From the NCBI RefSeq assembly GCF_958295425.1, contig NC_081150.1, positions 5,207,001 to 5,271,000 on the forward strand: a stretch of 64,000 nucleotides of DNA. The letters are read 5' to 3'. The notes beneath the pieces are model-generated. The model was given only the letters and a program-made list of their open reading frames with translations. It was not told the origin of the DNA and made no database searches. This DNA is from Solea solea (Eukaryota > Chordata > Actinopteri > Pleuronectiformes > Soleidae). Positions 41,701 to 54,000 of the stretch are shown in pieces (the first letter of the stretch is position 1; every line of letters starts with the position of its first letter). A program made the translations under genes and the position numbers.

Positions 41701-44700
41701 TGTTCGGCTCGATCCTTATGTAGGACGTCTCTTCCTGTGACGGCACTCTCGCTGACATGTTGATATTGTCAGAGAGCTAGTGGAGGGAGGGGGAGACGAA
41801 TAGAGCTGTAAAGAGGACAAATCAGAAACCCCCTGGAAGAAGTGGGTGTGTGTTTGCCTGTGTCTCATTTGCATATAAAGGGACCTTGCACGAAAACCGA
41901 GCGTTCTGAAAGGGGCGGGTTTAGCAGGGTTATTGAACTACTATGATGCTTCATCCTTATGGTATTTTGACCAAGGCATGTCACTGACATGTTCATTAGG
42001 ACACCAGGGAACTATTTTAATGGGGGAAATAGGGTATAATATGTCCCCTTTAAGTGATTTTACACTAGTATAAACATACTTATGGGTAGCATATTCAATT
42101 TCTGTGAATAAATCCTCTCTTATGTCATTAAACAAATGTAATTTAAATCCAGCTACAATGTCTCTCATTGCAATTTTCTAACCAATTCTTTATTAATTTC
42201 TCTGCCCCTTTAAGTAGTTGTGGTATGATGGTGTTGCAGTTATCTACCTTTTATGGAATGTTCTTGGCCAAATAAAACTAGCACGAGGAACAATAACCAT
42301 TCATTTCAAGCAGTGTATGCCATGTGTATATATCTTTTGAGATTTTCCTTTAATATTTGATAATCAGTAGCTGTTTTCTCTGTCAGGACACCAGTAGAAA
42401 CTTGACTAAAGTAGACCGGATGCTGGGGCAGTACAGGGACCACACTGATGATCAGGCTGAGGCCATGGCACTGGTGAGAAACCTGCTCTATTGTGTATTT
42501 ACATATGGTTTGATGCTGCTTTTGTTACTACATATGCAGCCATGTTTAGATGCCAGATTTGCTTCAAATGCTTGTTGTCAGTGCTTTTAAAAATCTTGAC
42601 ACTGGATATGTATTGTAGATGTTTCGTTAGTGAAACACAGATTTTGTTTTGCTTAAAGTAAGTTCATGTTATGTTTAATTTAATTTAATTTAATTTAATT
42701 TAATTTAATTTAATTTAATTTAATTTAATTTAATTTAATTTAATTTAATGTAGAGTTCTTATTCAAAATACAATTTTTCCGGCTTTTGTGTTGAAAAAAC
42801 TAAATACTGAATATCCTCACTTTGATATCTCACCCTCTCTTGCACTCGTTTCTTGCCATCTCACTTCCTGTAGTTATGCACAAACTTCAGCCATGAAAAA
42901 TTGAGTGCAAATACAGTGTGTGTTTTCCATGAAGGGACTTGTCAGAATTTTGCTTAGAGCAGTACATCTCATAAAATATGATGAGTACTTCTGAAAAAAC
43001 CCTGCTCAAAATACTATTTAACAAGTGAACTTACAGTTAATTATCATATTGTTTATTCAACATGCAGTTTTTGTTTATTTTTTACCCTCTAGTCCTCATC
43101 TGCAGGGGTGTTATTTTATTCAGGAGCTGTATTTTATTTTCTGTTTTCTTGGTTAATTCATCATTTTTTTTCCTGCACTAGCTCAGAGAAAACTTGGAGG
43201 AGTCGATCAATCAGCTGCAAACCCAGAGGCTGAGCAGATCCAATGGTGCTCGGAGTGCTTCTGCATCAGCCTCCACACTACATACCAGTGAGCTGGAGGG
43301 CGGCTCTGGGTCAGGTATAGTGACACAAAAAGGCTTTTGCTAACTGTATTGCACCTTTTTAGTGAAGTTTGCTGTGTTGTGTTTGGTTGAACAGACATTT
43401 ATCAAAGTGGCCACCAGCATTCAGAAGCTCTGGTACCTGCTTTGATTTATTGTAACTTTTGTTTGTCTGTAATTGAAGAAGGCCACCGTTTCTACCCCAC
43501 ATCTCCACTGAAGGACTACACTGGCACTGCCACAAGAAGGCCGAGGTCACAGTCTGTTGGTGTTCGCTTCAACGATGTCAGCATGGCAGAAGAAGATGTA
43601 AGTGATGCAACACACCAATGTAACCACATGTGACTTTCTCCTTATTTGAGAAAGTTGACATAATGTAAAGAGCTTTGATAAGTCTTGCATGTGTCCTATA
43701 TTTTGTATTTACTGTGTACCTGTGGTCTTAAACAGATTCACTCTTTGCATCAATCATTGAGGGATCTTCGTTGTGACCAGCAGAGACTGTCTGAAGACCT
43801 GGACAAAGAAGTCTTCAAGAGGAATAGGTATCTGAGAGCCTGAGCATCAGTCACCGTTTTTTTTTTCATCAGTCACTATTTTTCTGTTTTAAGGACTGAA
43901 TAAAAGCTACTTTTTTGCAGTTGTTTATCAGAAAACAGTCTTTTGGCAACAGAATAAAATGGCAGAAATTAATTATTTTGTTTAGATGCCGCCATAATGA
44001 AAATGTATCTCTTTTTGTATTTATTTTGCATTTTAAGTGGATAAATTAGTGTTTGTAAGACTACCTTTCCATTATATTTTATTAGAATTAAACGCTAAAT
44101 TACATTTCTGTCTGCCTGTTTTAAATTGCCAATTACCAACAGTTTGGGTAAGGATAAGGCTTACTAATTTAGTACATACTGATTTAGAATAAATCACAAA
44201 GTGTAAGTGGACTCGCAGCATATCCCCACAATTAAAACAGTATTCTGCATTATTTTGTACACCAACTCAAAGTCCTGCCTCAGGTTTGGAGCAGTGCAGG
44301 TTATTGATCTCATATTGTACTTTCCATATCCACTGTTTATAAATAGGTTTTGCTTGCTTTGAAAAGAAATGCATGGATTTCAGATTTCTTGATATGTTAT
44401 TTATGAGGAAATAATAAAGGTATCGCAGGAAACTTAAAGAGATCCAACAGCAAAAAACACTTTCTCGGGAACATGCCTTAATATTTGACATTTTGAAGAT
44501 ATTAAAAAAGGCTCTCTGTCCTTGGGCTGCTGACAAGGCCATATTACATATAACGTTTGAAGCTGCATGATTATTTTTAGTTGCGTGTGCATTCTGATGT
44601 CTTGGAGTAGGGTTTTTCAAAACCGCTGAGAACTGCTGTGTGAATATCTCCAGGCTGCTGAATGGTTTATTTCTCATAGGTCTGATATTGACACCAGGCG

Positions 44701-45028
44701 AGCGATGGAGAGGCTCACAGGGCATGTGGCTACTTCCCAAAGACAAGACACGGTGAGTTGTGTATTTCATTACAAATTTATTTTTGGCAGTGTGTCACGA
44801 AAGGTGGACACAGTGTGACTTTAAAGAGCTCTCTTCACAGTGATTTGATGGATGGAAGTACAAAGCATGGTGCATGCAGCTTTTTAAAATAAAAGACTGC
44901 TTCACACCAACTTCTTCCTTTTTCACAAAACTTTAACTTGTGTGTGTATATATATATATATATATATACGTATATATATACATGTATATGTATGTGTGTA
45001 TATATGTGTATATATATATATATATGTG

Positions 45029-45080
<52 letters not shown>

Positions 45081-48000
45081 TGTATGTACTTATATATACT
45101 TCCCGATGAGACCCAGACATTTTGCATATGGTTCTTAAATATATCTTTGTCACCCACGCTTGTCATATACTGGTGCCATTACCCCACCACTGTTGTTTGT
45201 GGGAATTGAGGCGTCCCTTCGTCTGACTGTCTGCAGGTGTCGTCTCGCGTGGAGCGGCGTCTGCAGGAGCTCGAGAGAGAGATGCACAGCGAGGAGAGGA
45301 GCATGGAGCGAGAAAGAAGGCCCGAGCCGCGGGTGGCCTTGTCTGACGAGCTGCAGGAGGTAACACTCTATGCCACCACGCGTCTACAGAGATCCCTCCA
45401 TCCCACACCTCCCTGTTGACACGCTCAAGTTCACTCACATACATAAATAAAACCAAAAACATTGAAGAGAAAATATGAAACCACATAAATTCAGTGGACA
45501 GGGAAGATAGAAACAAATGTTTTTATTTAGGATATCAAATACACAAGGGATGGCCAGAATTTCACAAATTAATGCAAAATAGTGGTTCAGTAAGCAAGAA
45601 GCCAGGACATGTATACATGAATACACTTGAATACACTTTTTTTTAAATAAATATGCCGGTACTATTTCCAATAATATAATAGATAATCAGTGTCTGTTAG
45701 TTCATTAGGGATTTCAAGTTTCCAGCAGCAAAGTATCATCAGTACCACAGCAGAACATGGAAGTAAAAAACACAGTAAATGACAAAAAGAAGTATTATGA
45801 TGTATGGAAAAAAGCACCAAAAGAAAAAAAACTACTGATGATTATAAATTCTGTTAGTCATTAAGTGCAGGATTAAGAAAAGCCAATATTTCAACTTCTA
45901 GGCAAATGTTTCATTAGATGTATTATCCCGAATGATGCTACAAAGACAAAGGATAATTGGCCAAACATACTCATACTTTCTGGTGTGATTTCACCAACAG
46001 CTGTACTTGTAGAGCAGCTTTTTTGAAAGTTGATTTAAAAATGAAAATATCAATCATGAAGCATTAAGTATTCATTTGGTCTTTGTTTTCAAAGTTGGAG
46101 TGCATTTTGTCTGATGAAGGTCATTCCACAGGTGTGAGACTGAGTTTCAAGTGTAATGAAATCATTGCATTCAGTAAAATGTGTTGAATATAACTTTGAT
46201 GCATGACCATGCAGCATTCATGGTCCCCAAAGGATGAAATGTTTCATGATCCTCAGACTTAGTGTCTGGTTACCACAATATCAAAATTTTACACAAAAGG
46301 ATAATTTTATTAATATTCTTAACAGTTACAGAGAACTGCTCTTTGCTCTCTGCTGTCTCAGTAAGCAATGTGCTAACAACAACAGCAATAATGCATTTTA
46401 TTTAAATAACTGTTAAAAGGTTCTCAAAGGCAGTTTACAATATCAAAAACAATTGCATTTACTATCTACACTGCCTGGTTGCTGGACAGGAAACATCAGC
46501 TAACTATGTCAGTCAGAAAGACGCTGCATGTGCTCTGATTTTTGGCACTTTGCAGCAGGTCTAATCAAGGACTAAGGAGTAATTGAGTAATGTCAAGGGA
46601 CATTAAGTCAGTAGGACATTTACACTATTTTTCAAACCTCAAGTTTATAATAGTTTATTGTTACTGTTCTGGTTGCCAGCTTTGGTACCAATACATTGAA
46701 ATGATGGCTGAAATATTTTTGATGTGAAAGGTTATTATTCAGAACAGATACCAGCCAAATTCACTAACTTGATCAGTGTGATTAGTAATCTTCCACACAG
46801 TTGGGTACAGTGATTTATTACTGTGGTATTATCCATTACATCATCTTGAATACAGTCAGAATATGGAACAAAAATAAAGCACTGAGTCATTGTCTCACTG
46901 AAGGGTTTTCTCTCTAATGCACTGCCATCTTCTTTCATTCCCTGTTGTGTCACCCGGTCCTCTTGCTCTGCTTCATCATGAGGCTATAAAGTACTCCTAG
47001 GGAATTGCTGTGATGCAGTACAAATGGTTGCTGGGCATTCACTGTGTGATTTTCCTTGTCTTTTTCTTTTTTTTTTCCTTCATTTTAGGCACATATCTGC
47101 CTAAAAGCATTAACAAATGAGAGTGCTCTCACTGGTTGCAGCCTCGTGGTGTAGGCTCATTGAGAGATGCACATCTGTCAGTTTGGAACACATTGGCTTG
47201 TATTATTGCTTGCATACATTTATTTCTTCAATTTAGTTACAAGAGTGATTCACATTATGTATCATCAGCATAATGTTTGTTCATTTTAAATAACTGAATA
47301 TTTATATCTGGGTTACTTGTGTGGAGGACAGTGTTTTATGAGCTAATCAGTGTCTTGGCATCAGTCTCTTTTAATCAATCATGTCTGCTGCAATTTAACT
47401 TTAGACCACAGAGGGGCACTGTGGAGCTGTACCCAGATTGATAACCCTCTCCAGATAGACTTTTCAACACACTGTGTAATGATGGTGGCTACCAATTCAT
47501 TTGCATCCCACTCCTCTGTAGTGCCCTAATGGGACACCAGCAGGACCTGGGGCGATGGGAAATAATGCATTTGTCCAAAAATTAAGGGTAAATAAACAAG
47601 CATGAGGAAATGAAGAGGAAAATAATCTCTTTTACTACTAAAGAGCAGGAGAGGAGGGAGAGCAGAGGGCACATTTATTCCCCACCGATGGACCCGCTGT
47701 GATGTGAATCAAATAGATGATGAGTCACTTGGGTAGCTGTTATTGCTAGCAGCCGGCAATTCATCACCACAGCCTGCTCAGAATGAGTTGGATTGAGTGG
47801 GATCTAAGCTCATGTACAAATCAAACCGTAAAGCCAGTTTCAGGTTCCAGGAAGTAGAGACAGGGTACACTGTGATGCAACAGCACCTCTGATGTTGCAT
47901 CCCTACAGTTCTCGTACATGTGTGAGCTCCTAATAACAAATGCTGTATCCTGTGTTTTGTTTTTTTGCTTGTGTTTTGTAGACTTTAGGGAGGCGCCAAG

Positions 48001-51000
48001 TCCAAGCCCATGAGAGAGAGGCCATTACAGCCAGGTTATTGAAAGCAGAGAAAGAGAAGTCCAAGGTAAATTGATTTGTTCTTAAAACTGTAGGGTCTAA
48101 CTTGCGTTCAAACCATTGTGCGATGAGTTCACACAATTCTGAGTAAGTCTTATCAGCTCCACATGAGTCTCACTGTGTTTGTCAGGGCTGTTATGTTTAG
48201 ATCTTCTGCCACCTGGCAACATTCCCACGCTGCGCACAGGAAGTGATTTATTTTATGTTTAGACAGACCGAGGGAACAGCAACATTGTGCTGGTTAAGAG
48301 CCGCCACAAAAAGTTTCAGAAGTGAATTCTGCTGCTCAAAAAACCTGGTGGTTCAGCAATTTGATGGAATAAATACTTGCCACCACCCTCCTTATTTGCT
48401 CTGCCACTGTATACACACAAACACAGTGTGTGTATACAGTGGCAGAGCAAATAAGGAGGGTGGTGGCAGACAGGTCTGATAGTATTGCTTGACAGAGCCG
48501 GTTTTCAGATGAAAGACGCTCCATTCAAATAACGTTTAAAAGAGTGTTTGTTTATTGGACTAAAACACTGTTTGTGATACATAATAACTACACTTTAAAA
48601 GTTTGACATATAGGTTCTTAATATATGAGCTGGATATTACATTGAATTAATTTAATTCTTTCATACCGGTAATTTGGGGCCACACGGTGGTGTAGTGGTT
48701 AGCACTCTCGCCTTGCAGCGAGAAGACCCGGGTTCGAGCCCCGGTTGGAACAAGGGCCTTTCTGCATGGAGTTTGCATGTTCTCCCCGTGTGTGCGTGGG
48801 TTCTCTCCGGGTACTCCGGCTTCCTCCCACAGTCCAAAAACATGCAATGTGGGGATAGGTAAATTGGACACTCCAAATTGACCATAGGAGTGAGTGTGAG
48901 AGTGAATGGTTGTTTGTCTCTATCTGTGTGTGGCCCTGCGATGGACTGGCGAACTGTCCAGGGTGTACCCCGCCTATCGCCCGATGTAGCTGAGATTGGC
49001 ACAGCACCCCCCGCGACCCTCTGGTGGAGGATAAAGCGGTAGATGATGACTGACTGACTGATATCGGTAATTTGGCTTTATACAGCAGTCCAATTTGCAA
49101 TACTTGAGAGTCATTATTTGTTGCAGTTGAGCAGATATGTCAGACCAAAGCAAAAGCTATTTCCGACGGCTAATGCCAGTTAGCTGTTTTTTACCAAGGA
49201 AAACCGTAATGAATGAAAACTCACTGTATTCATCATGTTACTTACATGTCCAGGAAGTGAAGGGCCAGCATCTAGTCACTTTGGAGCCCTTTTGTATATC
49301 ATGGAAATGCCATACCATTATTAACCCTTGTAGTCACTTAACAAGCTTTTTGTGGATGTAAATCTGGAGTGTTGCCTTTAGCTGACACTGACCTACTTAC
49401 TGCTGCTTCCGAGCGACTCGTTTCTCGCTGTGTCTCTTGTTACGGCCGAGTGAAAGTTGTGCACTCGTTATACATACAGAGTGTGACGTTGTCTGTGGTG
49501 CTCAAATGTAACTGCCTAACTGGCTCCCAAAACAGAGAGTCTAACAACAAGACACAGCGAAGGAGTGTGACATCACTCTCTGTTCATAATATTAGTGCTG
49601 TGCTGAATATTCACATAGGTCATTGCGTTTCTTGATATCTTCCCGATTGCTGTATATTTATCCTTTAAATTATACAATATCCTAAACTCCTAGTTCATAA
49701 TTGTGTTACACATAATAAAATATACAGTACATGTTCCTCATTCTATTTCAAGTATTTTAAGACATCAATTATGTACGTGTCTATTGTTGTGTTTTCTGAC
49801 CTTCCTGTTGTCTCCTCAGATGGAGCAGGATCTGGAGAGAGCTCGCAGGCTTTTAGATCAGTCAGAAGACAGCAGAGAGTCACTAGTTCAGCAGGTTTGT
49901 TTGTGGGTTCTGCACCTGATTGTAAATAAAGACATTCAGTAAACCTCTGTGAGGAACTACAAAGAGAATTTTCAGAAATTGGCCTGTGTTGTTGTTTTAG
50001 TTGTCAGACACAGTCATACGTGATTCTCTGTGTGATCTTCAGGTGGAGGACATGCGTGGTGAACTGCTGAGGACGAGGAACGATAACACTGAGCTTCAGA
50101 GGGCCCGGGTTGAAACTTCCAAGGCTACTGCTCACGCACACGGCAGCCATACTGAAAGATTGGAGGGAAGAGGTGGACTAAGAGGGCAAGGTACTGAATT
50201 TACCTATGGACTCAAGAGTTGAGGAAAGGAATATAAACATGACAGAAAGGACTGGGATGTAGGTAAAATTGACAACTGTGTAACCTGTGAAGAAGCTGCC
50301 TATCTTTGTTATTCTTAATCAAAATACCGTTACAGAACGGTGGGGAAAAGAGTAAATGCAGGACTATAAGGGAGAGCCCGGAGATCAGATAAAGGGATAG
50401 CAAGGATAATGACAGTGAAAGGACATTGTAAAATTGTAAATCTTATCTCCCTGTACTTAACATTTTTTTGTAAAGATGTTGCTTTTAGGACAACAATTAG
50501 TGTTTTCGAAGCCAAGCCACCTCCATGTGAGTGAGGATGATCCACGTTTAACTATTAAATCTAACAACGTCGATTCCGAGGCTGGTAGAGATTGTGTTTT
50601 GTGCAAAATGATTTCGACATACTCTGATATTGTGATTTCGCACATCATTAAAACAACAATTAAGATACTATCGTAGACGATATATATCACACCCCCCAAA
50701 AAATCTTTCCCTTATATATTTCCATTGATATAACGTATGTTATGAATCATATAAAGATTGAACTGAATAATAACTCAATTTATAGTCTGTTCACATATAT
50801 AAGATCTTAGTCAACCTCAAGTGAACTGACTGACCATGAACAATGCATGTAAGCCTCCAAAATATTAAAGAAGGGGCCATAAAATTCAGGGGCATATGGT
50901 GAAGATGATTCAAAATTCAGATCTGCTTAAATATTCATCTTTACTTGAAAAATGTTGCCTGGGCTTGATTTATTTTTAAGATGCTGAATATTTCCTCCAG

Positions 51001-54000
51001 GTTGTTGTTATCATGGAGCAGATGCACTGACATGTTTGTGCTTTTTACTTTACAAATAAATTCATTTCAATATGCTCCTGGAAACTGTGCATGGTTAAAA
51101 CCGCACACTGTCTTCAGTCCTGCTGCAGGAGTGCAAACACTCCTGCTTTCTTTTGCCCGAAGGTGGCAGGTTCAAGGATAAGGAAAAGGAAGTCCACTCT
51201 GTAAGAGTGTGGCTTGAGTCACATTTTTGTGACTGTAGTGAACCAATTCTGATGCAGTTATGAAAAGCTGATGCTACACAGAGTTTGTGTAACCCTGTTC
51301 CTGGCAAGTAGATTGTTACCATGGTTACTGCTTATATTGTTTACAGACAAGTGCAGTGTGAATGTCGGTCAATACAAACACAGATGAGAAATAAAAAACA
51401 ATATATTTGTGCTAAACACATTACATGTCATTCTCAGACTGGCCCAGCCAGTGTGACTGAAGTTAAACCCAAAAACAGAACGCAGTCTGAGCGATCAGGT
51501 TCTGCAGAGAGGGTCAGATTTGGGCCTAACCTTCGGCTGCATAATATGGTTGACTGTGGTGACATGTGGCGGATTAACTGCAAGCTTGGCAAAACCAACA
51601 TAAAATGTAATCTATTGATGTGTCCACCTACAGTGGTCAGTTTTGAACATCAACCTACTTCTGTGTTTGTGTTTATGCGTGTGCACCTATATGTGTTAGA
51701 TCGTTCGGACCTAGAAAAAGAAGTGGCGGAGTTGCGAATCCAGCTGTGCAAGGCCTCTGTTGTCGGTGAGGTTGAGGAACTGAAGAGAGCATTGGAGCGC
51801 AAGGAGAAGGAACGGGTCAAACTTGGCTTTCAGGTGGAGGTGTGTGTGTATGTCTGAGACAGAGAGAAATAGTGTAATATGATAATTTGTTATATTGTAT
51901 TTTGAATTTAATATTCGTACATTTTATTTGTTTGGTGGCTTTAGCAAATGCTCATTGTCACTTCATTTAGTTGTGTTTGTTTTCTACTCACCCATTCATT
52001 TGCAATGTTGATTAAATGGGAAATATTTAGGATCTCTCAACTGAAACATAAACATGCTTTTGACTTCGCCACAAGAGTGGCATTCCCACACTGAGCAGGG
52101 TTGTTTCAGTTGGTAGGGCGCCGTTCATCCGTGGTGGCATCCTCCACCAAATCCATGCCACTTGAAAATTGTCAGATGAAGTGACAGTTGGAATCAGAGA
52201 TCACAAGACAACTGGCAGTCCTTTATCCCTAAAAATAAAACAACAACACATCTCCTTGCCGAGCTGGACTATTCAAGGCTACGGTTGGGTATCAGTGTAA
52301 AGTTAGGAGGAATCACTAAACTTGAAACCTGGGCACACTCATCTAATCTCTAATGTTTCACTGAAAATGTGTTAAAACTCCCACACTCCCCCTTATTGTT
52401 ATGTAGGTGTTAAAAGATGAAGTGGGTGTTAGCATGTATCACCAGAGGGCTTGTCATATGGTTATTATGTCTGGTTGAAAATAGTTGTCTGAAATGTTTC
52501 ATTTTCATGGTAAATGAGCAAAAATGTAGTATAATGAGGAGAATGAGTAGAAAGATTAAATTTCTCAGTGACTGAATTCATATACAGCTTAATAGGTCTA
52601 TGACTAATCAGGCTATAAGTTATTATTCCTAACTGACAGTCTTATTCAGTATCATACCACAATGGTACCATGGTAACCTTATTCGCCCTTAGTTTAGACT
52701 TCAATCAAACTCGAAACTTCAAAGTGACTTTCTTGTGGATATGAAGCTAATCCAGTGCAGCTCTCCTCTCAGACTTCACTTCAGCGTGGTAGATAATCCA
52801 ATTGTAAGCAGAATGTAAACACAGTCTCAACCTTCTTTTGACCTTTTAGTCTTTGTCTGCTCTCTTCTTTTCGCTCGCTCTAATACAACCTTACTGTTTA
52901 TCTTTTCTTAAAATCGATCAAGCCTTTTTTTATCGTCTGCTGTTTCTTCTGCCATTGTCCGTAACCCATTCCTCCAAACCCACATGTCCCCTTTTCTCTC
53001 CCTTCTGATTTTTTTCCCCACCCATAAACCATTGTGCTAATACAAGTACACGCACATGTCCTTGACCTTTCTCTTTTCTGTGCACCAGGAATTATCATCA
53101 GACCTGGCGCGACGGGAGCAACAGCAGCTACGAATGCTGGAACAGTTAAGGGAGATACAGGTATTTTTTTGTCCCTGTTTCAGCAAGGCATTGGTGATTT
53201 AAAACAAGTAGTTATTTTTGCTGGTGATAATTTGAATTATGCTGCACTCAGTGGCTTGTCTGGGCCTCAACTTCTCACAATTACAATTTTAAAGAACTGA
53301 AAAACTAAAGTTGCATTTAATGAGGTCTTTCAGAGTAAGACATTAAAGAGACACCCCATCATTAAAACGTTTGATTCTCATTATAAAGTATGAATATACC
53401 TGTTATTGATACATTCAGTCATTCCTTCCAGAGCCGGGGGCAGGCGGAGAGGAGGGACATGGAGGCTTTACTGCAGGAGAGTGCAAGGAGCAAAGATGAA
53501 TTGAAGACCAGGGCCCAGGAGGCTGTGCGCCAGTGGAGGGCAAAGTGCAAGAGAATGCAAAAGGAGCTGGAGGAGGCAAAGGCCCAGGTTCAGTTCCATA
53601 CTGACAAGGCCTCGCAGGTTAGTTGAGATGCATTCATTACAGTGGTTTTGACACCATAGCCAGAAGTAGCTTCTGTATAACTGCTGCTAACTGCTGATCG
53701 CAGTTTTTACTGTGGGGAAAAAAAAATTCCATCTAAGCAACTCACTGGAAGTCTGATGTGACCTATTCTACTTTATAAAAATATATTAATACAATAGCAA
53801 GATACAAGATATATGATATTTTGCTGCATATTATATTAAGGAGTGAAGTACATTACTAACATAAATTATTTGCCATTGTTAGCTCTACATTTTAACTATT
53901 TATACACCTGAAATTCAGTCCACTATTTTATATAATGTACTATCCTATTAAAACATTAAGGTAGACTCTTCTGTAGCTTTTTCAGACTTTAAAATAAACC

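Larger units (their letters stand above)
40000..42053. mobile_element. TTAA-flanked composite DNA transposon, Kolobok-like, with THAP remnant
   Basis: TTAA occurs on both sides (40000-40003 and 42050-42053), bounding inverted ends AGGGGACATATTAT (40004-40017) and its reverse complement (42036-42049). The body is about 2,046 bases, more GC-rich than the intron, and includes nested long inverted and direct repeats. On the plus strand near 40319, KCAVGGC resembles the first cysteines of a THAP zinc finger. In another frame near 40411-40446, VFVCSHHFTSDC resembles the closing C-x2-H and HF motif. A frameshift separates them and no transposase follows. TTAA duplications plus a THAP domain are the hallmarks of Kolobok transposons; P elements have THAP but 8-bp duplications, and piggyBac uses TTAA but has no THAP. 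Confidence 0.7.
38757..42386 (+). other. CEP128 intron 1
   Basis: 3.6 kb. It contains the TTAA-flanked composite element at 40004-42049. The remainder (38.8-40.0 kb) is AT-rich, with a CCACGATATTGAGG stretch near 38903 that resembles fish repeats, and nothing coding. Confidence 0.8.

Noticed and set aside
48678..48745. tRNA-like sequence with A and B boxes
   Set aside because: It is the head of a SINE, not a tRNA gene: the body and tail continue for over 300 bases and target duplications flank the whole unit.
51834..51839. Earlier splice donor after CAG at 51833 in CEP128 exon 11
   Set aside because: Using it removes VE, which is needed for alignment with human SQVENL across the junction.
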